Assembly (NCBI RefSeq): GCF_008386495.1
Contig: NZ_VTHJ01000064.1
Coordinates: 1-56,856 of the forward strand
Direction of reading: 5' to 3'
DNA length: 56,856 nt
Origin: Streptomyces tailanensis
GTDB taxonomy: Bacteria; Actinomycetota; Actinomycetes; Streptomycetales; Streptomycetaceae
The translations under genes and the position numbers were made by a program. Numbering within the stretch: position 1 is the first letter of the stretch; the number at the start of each line of letters is the position of its first letter. This document shows, piece after piece, positions 1 through 7,558 of the stretch. The notes under the pieces are model-generated. The model searched no databases. It saw only the letters and a program-made list of their open reading frames with translations, and had not been told where the DNA came from.

Positions 1-28
1 GTATTCGCTCTCTGAGAGTTGCCCCCAC

Positions 29-862
29 TTGATTGGAGCGACCTCGTGTCGCACCGTTCCACACCCACTGGCCGGGACCCGACCGGAGATCCCCGCCGGC
101 GCCCGCCTGTACCGTACCGGCGACCTGGCACGGCACACCGCGGACGGCACCGTTGAATGGCGGGGCCGCCTCGACAGTCAGGTGAAGGTGCGCGGGTTCC
201 GGGTCGAGCTCGGCGAGATCACCGTGGCGCTGCAGGCGCACCCGCAGATCGCCGAGGCCGTCGTGGTGCTGCACGACGGGCGCCTGGCCGCCTACTACGT
301 GCCCGCCGCCGGTCCCGGCCTGACGATCACCGAACTGCGTACCTTCCTGCGCCGTACCCTGCCCGAACCGATGGTCCCCCACTCCTTCACCACCCTGTCG
401 GCTCTGCCCTTGTCGGCCAACGGCAAGACGGACACCTCCGCCCTGCCCGAACCCGACGGCACCCGGCCGGCCCTCGGCAGTGTCTACCAGGCGCCGGCGA
501 GCGCGCTCTTCGGTCACCCGCCCGGCCCCCGCCACATCCCGGGACTGGGCACCAGCCGCCGCCCGGAGATCCTCCGCCCCGGCCTGGTCGACGAGGTCGT
601 ACTCGTCCCGGAACCCGAGGCGGTGGCGATGTGCCGACTGCTGGCCACCACCCGTGGCATCGCCGTCGGCGGCTCCACCGGATCCGTCCTGGCCGCCGTG
701 GTCCGCCTGCGGCCCAGCATGCCTGCCGACGCCACCGCCGTCGCGATCGGCCCGGACACCGGTGAGCGCTATCTCGATACGGTCTACGACGACGACTGGG
801 TCCGGGACCGGTTCGGGCCAGCCCTTCCCTCCGAAACCCACTCCTCGCCACTCGCGGTGTAG
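29..862 (+). pseudogene. Deletion fusion: NRPS adenylation-domain tail joined to the C-terminal part of an SbnA-like synthase
   Basis: The open frame joins parts of two unrelated enzymes. Residues about 28-142 are the end of a non-ribosomal peptide synthetase adenylation domain: core motifs YRTGDL, GRLDSQVKVRGFRVELGEI and NGKTD are visible. From about residue 150 it becomes the last third of a PLP-dependent cysteine-synthase-like protein of the SbnA type (2,3-diaminopropionate pathway), with HIPGLGTSRRPE, the glycine-rich GGSTGSVLAAV and IGPDTGERYLDTVYDDDWV. No carrier or condensation domain follows. The simplest reading is an internal deletion in a siderophore or peptide cluster that fused the frames. 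The left end may be cut by the window. The TTG start at 29 is only the first possible codon and is probably not real. A working protein is unlikely. Confidence 0.75.
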
Positions 863-897
863 GAAGCTCGTTCCACCACCACACGAAGAGGAACCCG

Positions 898-1410
898 ATG
901 TTCGTATCACCCGTTCGACGGATCGACCCGCAGGGCACCACCGGCGAACTGGAAGCCCTGTCGCAGTGGCTCGACTTCCACCGCTCCACCCTGCTCATGA
1001 AACTCGAAGGTCTGGAGGACTCCGACCTGCGCAGGCCCATGGTCCCCTCCGGCACCAGCCTGCTCGGCCTCGTCAAGCATCTGGCCGAGACCGAACACGG
1101 CTGGTTCTGCCTGGAGTTCCTCCGTCTCGACGAGCAACCCCTCTACCAGACGCCGGACGACCCCGAGGCCGGCTTCCGCATCGAGCCCCACGAGACCGTC
1201 GACGAGATCGTCCAGACCTATCTCGACCAGTGCGAACGGGCGCGCAAGATCGTCGCCGAGCAGGCCTCACTGGAGATCGACGTTCCGGAGAACCTGCGCG
1301 GCCGCGTCAACCTCCGCTGGATCCTGCTGCACATGATCGAGGAGACCGCCCGTCACAACGGCCACGCCGACATCCTCCGCGAATCGATCGACGGCACCAT
1401 CGGAGACTGA
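898..1410 (+). CDS. DinB family protein (DUF664 type)
   Basis: A 170-residue protein that fills the normal length of the DinB/DUF664 four-helix-bundle family, whose members are putative metal-dependent enzymes, some using thiols. Family features are LLGLVKHLAETEHGWF (first histidine patch) and a C-terminal helix HMIEETARHNGHADILRE carrying the other histidines. The ATG follows GAAGAGGAACCCG, an acceptable ribosome binding site. It starts 35 bases after the NRPS/SbnA remnant, on the same strand, so it may once have been transcribed with that cluster. The fold assignment is firm; substrate and role are unknown. Confidence 0.85.
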   Translation: MFVSPVRRIDPQGTTGELEALSQWLDFHRSTLLMKLEGLEDSDLRRPMVPSGTSLLGLVKHLAETEHGWFCLEFLRLDEQPLYQTPDDPEAGFRIEPHETVDEIVQTYLDQCERARKIVAEQASLEIDVPENLRGRVNLRWILLHMIEETARHNGHADILRESIDGTIGD

Positions 1411-1639
1411 TGCCCGGGGTGACCCCGCGGCGTTTGCCGGATCGGCATCGCCGGCAGGCAGACGGTGGTTCGGACGGGGATGGATGGGCGTGATCCGGCT
1501 GCGCAGGATGGTCGCCTGCCCTTCGCCTCGATCCAAGGAGCCACCGGGACCTGCGCCAGCGTGCCCGCAGAGCGGGTCATCGCCGGGAAGATGCGCACGG
1601 GACACGTACATTCCAGCCACCGGCGGGGACCTGCCAGGC

Positions 1640-2002
1640 TCACTCGACCAGGTCGTGGCCCGCGGCCCGCAGCACGGCGCAGGCCTCGGCCCGCCGTTCG
1701 CGGGGGACCAGGATCAGGTCGCTGCGGAAGCTCGACGAGACGAAGACCGGAACCCCCGCCGCCGCGAGTGGGCCGAGTACGGCCGCCAGCATGCCGGGCA
1801 GATCAAGATCGTGGGACAGCTCGCCGTAAAGACCGGCCCATCGCTCCTGAGTGCCGGCGTCAGGAGGCTCGTCCTTTGAGGCCGGTCGGGCCTCGCGGAC
1901 CACGGTGAGGCCTTCGGGCGCACGGTGCAGGACGTACCAGGAGCCGTCTGGCGGAAGCTGCCCCGTGGGCAGATGCTCGACGGTGAATTCGGTGGTCAGC
2001 AT
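1640..2002 (-). CDS. ACT domain-containing protein
   Basis: A small cytoplasmic protein of about 120 residues that appears to be two tandem ACT-like units of the CASTOR/ACT_7 kind. The pattern GSWYVLHRAPEGLTVVRE is followed by WAGLYGELSHDLDLPGMLAAVLGPLAAAGVPVFVSSSF and a final LILVPRERRAEACAVLRAAGH. Such proteins bind amino acids or other small ligands, and many are uncharacterised. I use the ATG at 2002 because family members usually begin MLTTEF. A GTG at 2032 in the same frame would add ten residues, and neither has a clear Shine-Dalgarno. It sits immediately downstream of a broken rhomboid gene. Confidence 0.75.
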   Translation of the reverse strand: MLTTEFTVEHLPTGQLPPDGSWYVLHRAPEGLTVVREARPASKDEPPDAGTQERWAGLYGELSHDLDLPGMLAAVLGPLAAAGVPVFVSSSFRSDLILVPRERRAEACAVLRAAGHDLVE

Positions 2003-2041
2003 CCGTAGGCGCTGTGCGGCAGGAGTGACCACGCAGGCACC

Positions 2042-2345
2042 CTAGACCCAGCTGGGCTCCACCGGGCAGCCCGATTCACCGCGGAACACACCGGCGGCCG
2101 GCTCCACATCGAACTCTCCCTGAAGCAGCATGCCGGCCAGGAGGTCGACGATGTGGGCCGCGTACGCCACCGTCCCGCCCGGGGGTGGAGAACGAGATAC
2201 GCGCCCAGCACGCCGGCGATCGCGCCGATCAGCGCCGGTAGCCGGAGTCGGCGTTGAGGAACGCGTAGCCGTACGCCGCGGCATAGCCGCAGGCCACATA
2301 GAACACCGTGAACCGCACATGCCCGGCGCAGGATTCGGGTGCCCG
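2042..2345 (-). pseudogene. Rhomboid intramembrane protease remnant, frames shifted
   Basis: Consecutive pieces of a rhomboid serine protease lie in different reading frames of the minus strand. Around 2320-2235 one frame reads RFTVFYVACGYAAAYGYAFLNADS, the usual third-to-fourth membrane segment. A second frame continues with LIGAIAGVLGAYLVLHPRA, the catalytic helix. A third, ending at 2042, reads GGTVAYAAHIVDLLAGMLL, the helix with the catalytic histidine. In functional rhomboids the second segment contains GASGAIAGVLG with the nucleophile serine; here that serine-glycine pair is missing as well. The N-terminal membrane segments are not seen. This is a dead gene, not a sequencing slip at one point, since at least two frame changes and a motif loss are needed. 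Confidence 0.72.
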
Positions 2346-2449
2346 GCTGTGATGCGGGCGTGGGCGGGCGCCGACGCCGGAAGCTGTGAACGCTCGCGCG
2401 CGGTCGTGCGTATGACTCCTCAACCGCGGATCTACGTGAGGAACAGGCG

Positions 2450-2788
2450 ATGAACGACCGAGTTACTCCTCCGATGCACGCCACCCCCGACGGTGAGGCG
2501 GAGATCGCTCTGGTGGTGAGGCTGCCCTGGGAAGACGTCGCCGCGCTCGGCCAGGAGGCCGGGCGACTCGCTGCGCGGATGCAGCGGCCGGTGACCCTTG
2601 ATGAGGCGGTCAGCCATCGGTTGCGGTCCGTGCGGGCCGCTGCCGCGCATGCGAAGCCGGCGCAGGCGGGGGGTGCGCCTGCGGTGACCTCGGCGTCGGC
2701 GTCGGTGTCGTCGTTGCCGCCGCGGCCTCCGGCGGATCAGGCGATGCAGGCCATTGATCGGATCAGTGGGAATTCTTCTGCCGTTTAG
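2450..2788 (+). CDS. Conserved-looking hypothetical protein (112 aa)
   Basis: I do not recognise a named family. The protein has an acidic/helical N-terminal half (EAEIALVVRLPWEDVAALGQEAGRLAA), a middle with DEAVSHRLRSVRAAAAHA, and a low-complexity Ala/Ser/Pro tail ending ADQAMQAIDRISGN. There is no signal peptide or membrane segment, so it is probably cytoplasmic. The start is supported by GAGGAACAGGCG just before the ATG. It is a single gene between a rhomboid remnant and a convergent flavoenzyme gene. Codon use is normal for the replicon, supporting coding status. Confidence 0.6.
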   Translation: MNDRVTPPMHATPDGEAEIALVVRLPWEDVAALGQEAGRLAARMQRPVTLDEAVSHRLRSVRAAAAHAKPAQAGGAPAVTSASASVSSLPPRPPADQAMQAIDRISGNSSAV

Positions 2789-2807
2789 CGGCACCGGCAG
2801 CCGCCGG

Positions 2808-4208
2808 TTATGAGGCGCCCGACCTCACGGCCGCCACTGCCTTTCGTGCTGCTACCAGGATCGGGTCCCAGACCGGGGAGAAGGGTGGGGCGTAGCCGAG
2901 GTCCAGGGTTGTCATTTGTTCTGCCGTCATGCCTGCGGTGAGGGCTACGGCCGCGATGTCGACCCGCTTGCCCGCGCCCTCCCTGCCCACGATCTGGACG
3001 CCCAGTAGACGGCCCGTGCGGCGTTCGGCGAGCATTTTGACCGTCATGGGGGTGGACCCGGGGTAGTAGCCGGCGCGGCTTGTCGACTCGATGGTGACCG
3101 TCTCGTACTGGAGGCCCACCCTGCGCGCGTCCTTCTCTCGGAGGCCCGTGCGGGCGATCTCCAGGTCGCAGACCTTGCTCACGGCGGTGCCGACGACGCC
3201 GGGGAAGGTGGCGTAGCCGCCGCCGATGTTGGCGCCGATGATCTGGCCGTGTTTGTTGGCGTGGGTGCCGAGGGGGATGTGGCGTTCGCGGCCGGAGACC
3301 AGGTCGAGGACCTCCACGCAGTCGCCGCCGGCCCAGATGTTCTCGTGGCCGCGCACCCGCATGGAGAGGTCGGTGAGCAGGCCTCCGTGGTCGCCCAGAG
3401 GGAGGCCCGCCGCCTTGGCCAGGTCCGTCTCCGGGCGTACGCCGATGCCCAGGACCACCACGTCCGCCGGGTATTCGGCGTCCGCCGTGGCGACCGCGCG
3501 GACGCGGCCGTCGTCGCCGGTGAGCAGCTTGGTGACCTCGGCGTCATCGACCATGGTGATGCCCATGCCCTCCATGGCCCGGTGCACCAGGCGGCCCATG
3601 TCCGGGTCGAGCGTGGACATGGGTTCCTTGCCGCGGTTGACGACCGTGACCTCGTACCCGCGGTTGATGAGGGCCTCGGCCATCTCCACGCCGATGTAGC
3701 CCGCGCCGACGACCACCGCGCGGCGGCCCGCGGTGGCGGACAGCGTGTCGAGGAGGGCCTGGCCGTCGTCCAGTGTCTGCACCCCGTGCACCCCGGGCGC
3801 GTCGATGCCCGGCAGGTCGGGGCGGATCGGGCGGGCGCCGGTCGCGACCACGAGTTTGTCGTACGAGGTCCAGGACTCGGCGCCGGAATCGACGTCCCGC
3901 GCGCGTACGCGCGCACCCGCGAAATCGATCTCCACGACCTCCGTACGCATCCGGAGATCGATGTCGCGGGCCCGGTGCTCCTCGGGCGAGCGGGCGATGA
4001 GCCGGTCCCGCTCGGGGACGTCGCCGCCGACCCAGTACGGGATGCCGCACGCGGAGAAGGAGGAGAAGTGACCGCGCTCGAACGCCACGATCTCCAACTC
4101 GTCGGGGCCCCGCAGCCGGCGCGCCTGTGACGCGGCGGACATGCCCGCCGCGTCACCGCCGATGACGACCAGGCGTTCCCTCGCACGTGCGCTGTGGCTC
4201 ATGTTCAT
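2808..4208 (-). CDS. FAD-dependent pyridine nucleotide-disulfide oxidoreductase (CoA-disulfide reductase/NADH oxidase-like)
   Basis: A 466-residue flavoenzyme of the class with a single active-site cysteine. The N-terminal FAD-binding motif is LVVIGGDAAGMSAASQAR (residues 13-30) and the redox cysteine is Cys54 in SFSACGIPYWVGG. A second Rossmann motif, VVVGAGYIGVEMAEALINRG, binds NAD(P)H, and AGGDCVEV is the late FAD motif. The C-terminal dimerisation domain ends PPFSPVWDPILVAARKA. Length and order match CoA-disulfide reductases and NADH oxidases; which thiol or oxygen substrate it uses cannot be read from sequence. Two ATGs (4208, 4202) are possible, neither with a strong ribosome site. It stands alone between convergent and codirectional neighbours. 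Confidence 0.88.
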   Translation of the reverse strand: MNMSHSARARERLVVIGGDAAGMSAASQARRLRGPDELEIVAFERGHFSSFSACGIPYWVGGDVPERDRLIARSPEEHRARDIDLRMRTEVVEIDFAGARVRARDVDSGAESWTSYDKLVVATGARPIRPDLPGIDAPGVHGVQTLDDGQALLDTLSATAGRRAVVVGAGYIGVEMAEALINRGYEVTVVNRGKEPMSTLDPDMGRLVHRAMEGMGITMVDDAEVTKLLTGDDGRVRAVATADAEYPADVVVLGIGVRPETDLAKAAGLPLGDHGGLLTDLSMRVRGHENIWAGGDCVEVLDLVSGRERHIPLGTHANKHGQIIGANIGGGYATFPGVVGTAVSKVCDLEIARTGLREKDARRVGLQYETVTIESTSRAGYYPGSTPMTVKMLAERRTGRLLGVQIVGREGAGKRVDIAAVALTAGMTAEQMTTLDLGYAPPFSPVWDPILVAARKAVAAVRSGAS

Positions 4209-4249
4209 GGGAACACGCTACGAGGGCCCCGCATTTAAGTCCTGTCGGC

Positions 4250-5188
4250 TCAGCTCTCCTCGCTCTCGCTCTCGTTCGGGGTCGCCGCCGGGCCTGGCCG
4301 CCGGGTGCGGGTGAGGCGGAGCCACAGCAGTACGACGAGGGCCGTGGCCACGGCGAAGGGGAGTACCGCGGCGAGGGCCAGGGCCAGCCAGCGGAACACG
4401 GCGACGAACGCGTTCCAGCCGCCCGCCAGCGCGTCCACGAAGCCGGGGTCGTCGTCCTTGTCCGACTTCTTCACCGCCGTCTCGGACAGGGACAGCGTGA
4501 CGGTGGCGAGGCTCGTACGGTCCTTCAGGGACTTCTGCTGGGCCAGCAGCGACTCCAGGTCCGCCTGACGGGTGCTCAACTCGCCCTCCAGGGTGACCAC
4601 ATCGCTCAGCTTGGTGGCCCGGTTCATCAGCTCGCGGATGCGGGCCACGCTGGCCTGCTGCGTCTTGATACGGCTCTCCACGTCGACGACCTGCTCGGTG
4701 ACGTCCTCGACCTTGGTCTTGCGCTCGATCAGCTTGCCGGTGCCCTCCAGTTCGCCGAGGACGTCCTCGTACTTCTCGGTGGGCACGCGCAGGACGACAC
4801 GGGTGCGTTCGCGATCCTCGCCGTCGCGGGTCGTCGACTCGTCGGCGACGAAGCCGCCGGCGTTCTCGGCGACGGTGCGGGCCTCGTCCAGTGCCTGCGG
4901 TACGTCCTTGACCCGCACGGTCAGCGAGGCGGTGCGGATGATGTGGCCCGTGGTGAGTGTGGGCGGAGTGTCGGCGGCCTGGCCGCTGCTCGCGTCGCCG
5001 CCCGCCGCGCCCTCCTGCCGACCAGCGGTGTCGTCGACCTTGCTGTCGGCCGCCTCGCTGTTCGACCCGCCGCTCTCGTCGCCGGCACCGCTGCATCCGG
5101 TGAGCGCCAGGGCTACGGCGAGGAACAGTGCGGCCAGCGCCCCTGCGGGCCGCCGGGAACGTCGTACGAGTGTTTCTGTTTCGGCCAT
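4250..5188 (-). CDS. DUF4349 domain-containing lipoprotein
   Basis: A 312-residue cell-surface protein. The N-terminus has a charged start (LVRRSRRPAG), a hydrophobic stretch and the lipobox LTGC at residues 29-32, followed by a Ser/Gly/Glu-rich linker. The DUF4349 body runs from about residue 80 (IIRTASLTVRVKDVPQALDEA) and includes a coiled-coil region (ESRIKTQQASVARIRELMNRATKLSD). A C-terminal membrane helix (WLALALAAVLPFAVATALVVLLWL) ends in a basic tail. The architecture is thus lipid anchor plus membrane helix with the domain outside the membrane. Function of the family is unknown. GGGGGGA before the ATG supports the start. It is separated by 41 bases from the flavoenzyme gene on the same strand. 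Confidence 0.87.
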   Translation of the reverse strand: MAETETLVRRSRRPAGALAALFLAVALALTGCSGAGDESGGSNSEAADSKVDDTAGRQEGAAGGDASSGQAADTPPTLTTGHIIRTASLTVRVKDVPQALDEARTVAENAGGFVADESTTRDGEDRERTRVVLRVPTEKYEDVLGELEGTGKLIERKTKVEDVTEQVVDVESRIKTQQASVARIRELMNRATKLSDVVTLEGELSTRQADLESLLAQQKSLKDRTSLATVTLSLSETAVKKSDKDDDPGFVDALAGGWNAFVAVFRWLALALAAVLPFAVATALVVLLWLRLTRTRRPGPAATPNESESEES

Positions 5189-5361
5189 TGCGGCGTCCCC
5201 CCGAGGGTCGTGACCGGCTTGCTTGCACTGCTGACGCTTCTACGACGCCGGAGGGGGCCGGGACGTTTGGCCGGACACGGTCCCGAAGCGGTCACGGTCC
5301 GGACTCGACGAGGCCACATGCCCCCCGTAGCCATGTCGGTGGCGTCTGAGAGGGTGGATTC

Positions 5362-6816
5362 ATGAGCGGATCACGTACGGACGCCGGGCATGTCGTCGTC
5401 ATCGGGGCCGGGATCGCGGGGCTGGCCGCCGCGCACGGGCTGCTGGACCGGGGTGCGCGAGTGACGGTTCTGGAGGCCTCGGACCGGGTCGGCGGCAAGC
5501 TGCTGCCCGGCGAGATCGCGGGCGCGCGGGTCGACTTCGGCGCCGAGTCGATGCTGGCCCGCCGCCCCGAGGCGGTCGCCCTCGCGAGAGCGGTCGGTCT
5601 CGCCGACCGGCTTCAGCCGCCCGCCACCGCCACGGCCTCCCTGTGGACCCGGGGTGCCCTGCGCCCCATGCCGAAGGGCCACGTCATGGGCGTCCCCGGC
5701 ACTGCCTCCGCCCTCTCCGGGGTGCTGTCCGACGAGGGGCTCGCCCGTATCGAGCGCGACGCCGACCTGCCGCGCACCGAGGTCGGCGACGACGTGGCGG
5801 TGGGGGAGTACGTGGCGGCCCGCCTCGGCCGCGAGGTCGTCGACCGCCTGGTGGAGCCCCTGCTCGGCGGTGTCTACGCGGGCGACGCGTACCGCATCTC
5901 GATGCGCTCGGCGGTCCCGCAGCTCTTCCAGGCCGCCCGGACCCACACCTCCCTCACCGAGGCCGTCCGCGAGATCCAGGCCCGCGCGGCCGCCGCTCAG
6001 CAGACCGGCCCCGTCTTCATGGGCATCGAGGGCGGAGTGGGCCAACTGCCGCTCGCCGTCGCCGAGTCGGTGTCGTCGCGCGGCGCCGAGATCCTCACCC
6101 GGACCCCGGTCACGGAGCTGCGCCGCGAGGCCGACGGCGGCTGGCGCGTCGGCACCAGGGACCGCGTCCTGCACGCCGACGCCGTCGTCGTGGCCGTCCC
6201 CGCCCCGGCCGCCGCCGGCCTGCTCCGCGCCGAGGCCCCCGAGGCCGCCGCCGAGCTGGCCGCCGTGGAGTACGCCTCCATGGCCCTCGTCACCCTGGCC
6301 TACCGCCGCGCCGACGTGACCCTCCCCGAGGGCAGCGGCTTCCTCGTGCCGCCGGTCGACGGGCGGACCATCAAGGCGTCCACGTTCGCCTCCCAGAAGT
6401 GGGACTGGATCGCCGACCAGAACCCCGACCTGCTTCTCCTGCGCACCTCCGTCGGCCGGTACGGCGAGACGGAGATCCTTCAGCGCGACGACGCCCACCT
6501 CGTGGAGGTGTCGAGAAACGACCTGCGCGAGGCCACCGGCCTGTCAGCCGCGCCCCTCGGAACCCGTGTCACCCGCTGGGACAACGGCCTGCCCCAGTAC
6601 CCCGTCGGCCACCACGCGCGCGTGTCCCGCGTCCGCGAGCACATCGGCAAGCTGCCCGGACTCGCGGTCTGCGGAGCGGCGTACGACGGCGTCGGCATCC
6701 CGGCCTGTATCGCGAGCGCGGCCGCCGCGGTCGACCAGATCCACGGTGACCTGCGCGCTGTGCAGGACCTCACGGCCAACCCGGTGCAGAGCCTGCACGG
6801 CGGAGCGGGAGAATAA
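5362..6816 (+). CDS. hemG: Protoporphyrinogen/coproporphyrinogen III oxidase
   Basis: This 484-residue FAD enzyme oxidises the porphyrinogen ring late in haem synthesis. In Gram-positive bacteria with HemQ the physiological substrate is coproporphyrinogen III, and the enzyme is also called HemY or CgoX. The FAD motif VVIGAGIAGLAAAHGLLDRG lies at residues 10-29. GGKLLPGEIAGARVDFGAESML and the family block VGEYVAARLGREVVDRLVEPLLGGVYAGDAYRISM follow. The C-terminal FAD-contact segment is YDGVGIPACIASAAAAVDQI. A GAGAGGG precedes the ATG. Only five bases separate it from hemQ, so the two are cotranscribed and act in consecutive steps. Confidence 0.93.
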   Translation: MSGSRTDAGHVVVIGAGIAGLAAAHGLLDRGARVTVLEASDRVGGKLLPGEIAGARVDFGAESMLARRPEAVALARAVGLADRLQPPATATASLWTRGALRPMPKGHVMGVPGTASALSGVLSDEGLARIERDADLPRTEVGDDVAVGEYVAARLGREVVDRLVEPLLGGVYAGDAYRISMRSAVPQLFQAARTHTSLTEAVREIQARAAAAQQTGPVFMGIEGGVGQLPLAVAESVSSRGAEILTRTPVTELRREADGGWRVGTRDRVLHADAVVVAVPAPAAAGLLRAEAPEAAAELAAVEYASMALVTLAYRRADVTLPEGSGFLVPPVDGRTIKASTFASQKWDWIADQNPDLLLLRTSVGRYGETEILQRDDAHLVEVSRNDLREATGLSAAPLGTRVTRWDNGLPQYPVGHHARVSRVREHIGKLPGLAVCGAAYDGVGIPACIASAAAAVDQIHGDLRAVQDLTANPVQSLHGGAGE

Positions 6817-6821
6817 GAACC

Positions 6822-7553
6822 ATGAGCGACGACGCCCCCACCACCGAGTCCGGCCGCATCCCGAACAAGGGCAAGCTGGCCAAGGACCTCAACGAGGTCA
6901 TCCGCTACACGCTGTGGTCCGTCTTCAAGCTGAAGGACGTGCTGCCGGAGGACCGCGCCGGTTACGCCGACGAGGTCCAGGAGCTGTTCGACCAGCTCGC
7001 CGCGAAGGACGTGACCATCCGCGGTACGTACGACGTGTCCGGCCTGCGCGCCGACGCCGACCTCATGATCTGGTGGCACGCCGAGACGAGCGACCAGCTC
7101 CAGGAGGCGTACAACCTCTTCCGCCGGACGAAGCTGGGCCGCGCGCTCACGCCCGTGTGGTCGAACATGGCGCTGCACCGCCCCGCCGAGTTCAACCGCT
7201 CGCACATCCCGGCGTTCCTCGCCGACGAGACCCCGCGCAACTACGTCAGCGTCTACCCCTTCGTGCGCTCCTACGACTGGTACCTGCTGCCCGACGAGGA
7301 CCGCCGCCGCATGCTCGCCGACCACGGCAAGATGGCCCGCGGCTTCCCGGACGTCCGCGCCAACACGGTCGCCTCGTTCTCCCTCGGCGACTACGAGTGG
7401 CTCCTCGCCTTCGAGGCCGACGAGCTCTACCGCATCGTCGACCTCATGCGCCACCTGCGCGCCTCCGAGGCTCGCATGCACGTCCGCGAGGAGGTCCCGT
7501 TCTACACGGGCCGCAGGAAGTCGGTGGCAGAACTGGTGGCAGGGCTCGCCTAG
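6822..7553 (+). CDS. hemQ: Coproheme decarboxylase HemQ (ChdC)
   Basis: A 243-residue member of the chlorite-dismutase fold family that decarboxylates iron-coproporphyrin III to haem b using hydrogen peroxide. Recognisable blocks are RYTLWSVFKLKDVLP, DADLMIWWHAE and YVSVYPFVRSYDWYLLP, which includes the tyrosine expected to form the reactive radical (around Tyr145). DRRRMLADHGKMARGFP contains the proximal haem histidine (His168). No signal peptide is present, so it is cytoplasmic. Coupling to hemG at a five-base interval matches the coproporphyrin-dependent pathway of actinobacteria. The gene ends eleven bases before a hairpin shared with the convergent hydrolase gene. Confidence 0.94.
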   Translation: MSDDAPTTESGRIPNKGKLAKDLNEVIRYTLWSVFKLKDVLPEDRAGYADEVQELFDQLAAKDVTIRGTYDVSGLRADADLMIWWHAETSDQLQEAYNLFRRTKLGRALTPVWSNMALHRPAEFNRSHIPAFLADETPRNYVSVYPFVRSYDWYLLPDEDRRRMLADHGKMARGFPDVRANTVASFSLGDYEWLLAFEADELYRIVDLMRHLRASEARMHVREEVPFYTGRRKSVAELVAGLA

Positions 7554-7558
7554 GCGGA

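Noticed and set aside
3249..4130. Long plus-strand open frame of 293 codons.
   Set aside because: It lies opposite the well-supported flavoenzyme gene. Its His/Asp/Val/Arg-rich composition is the usual antisense shadow in Streptomyces.
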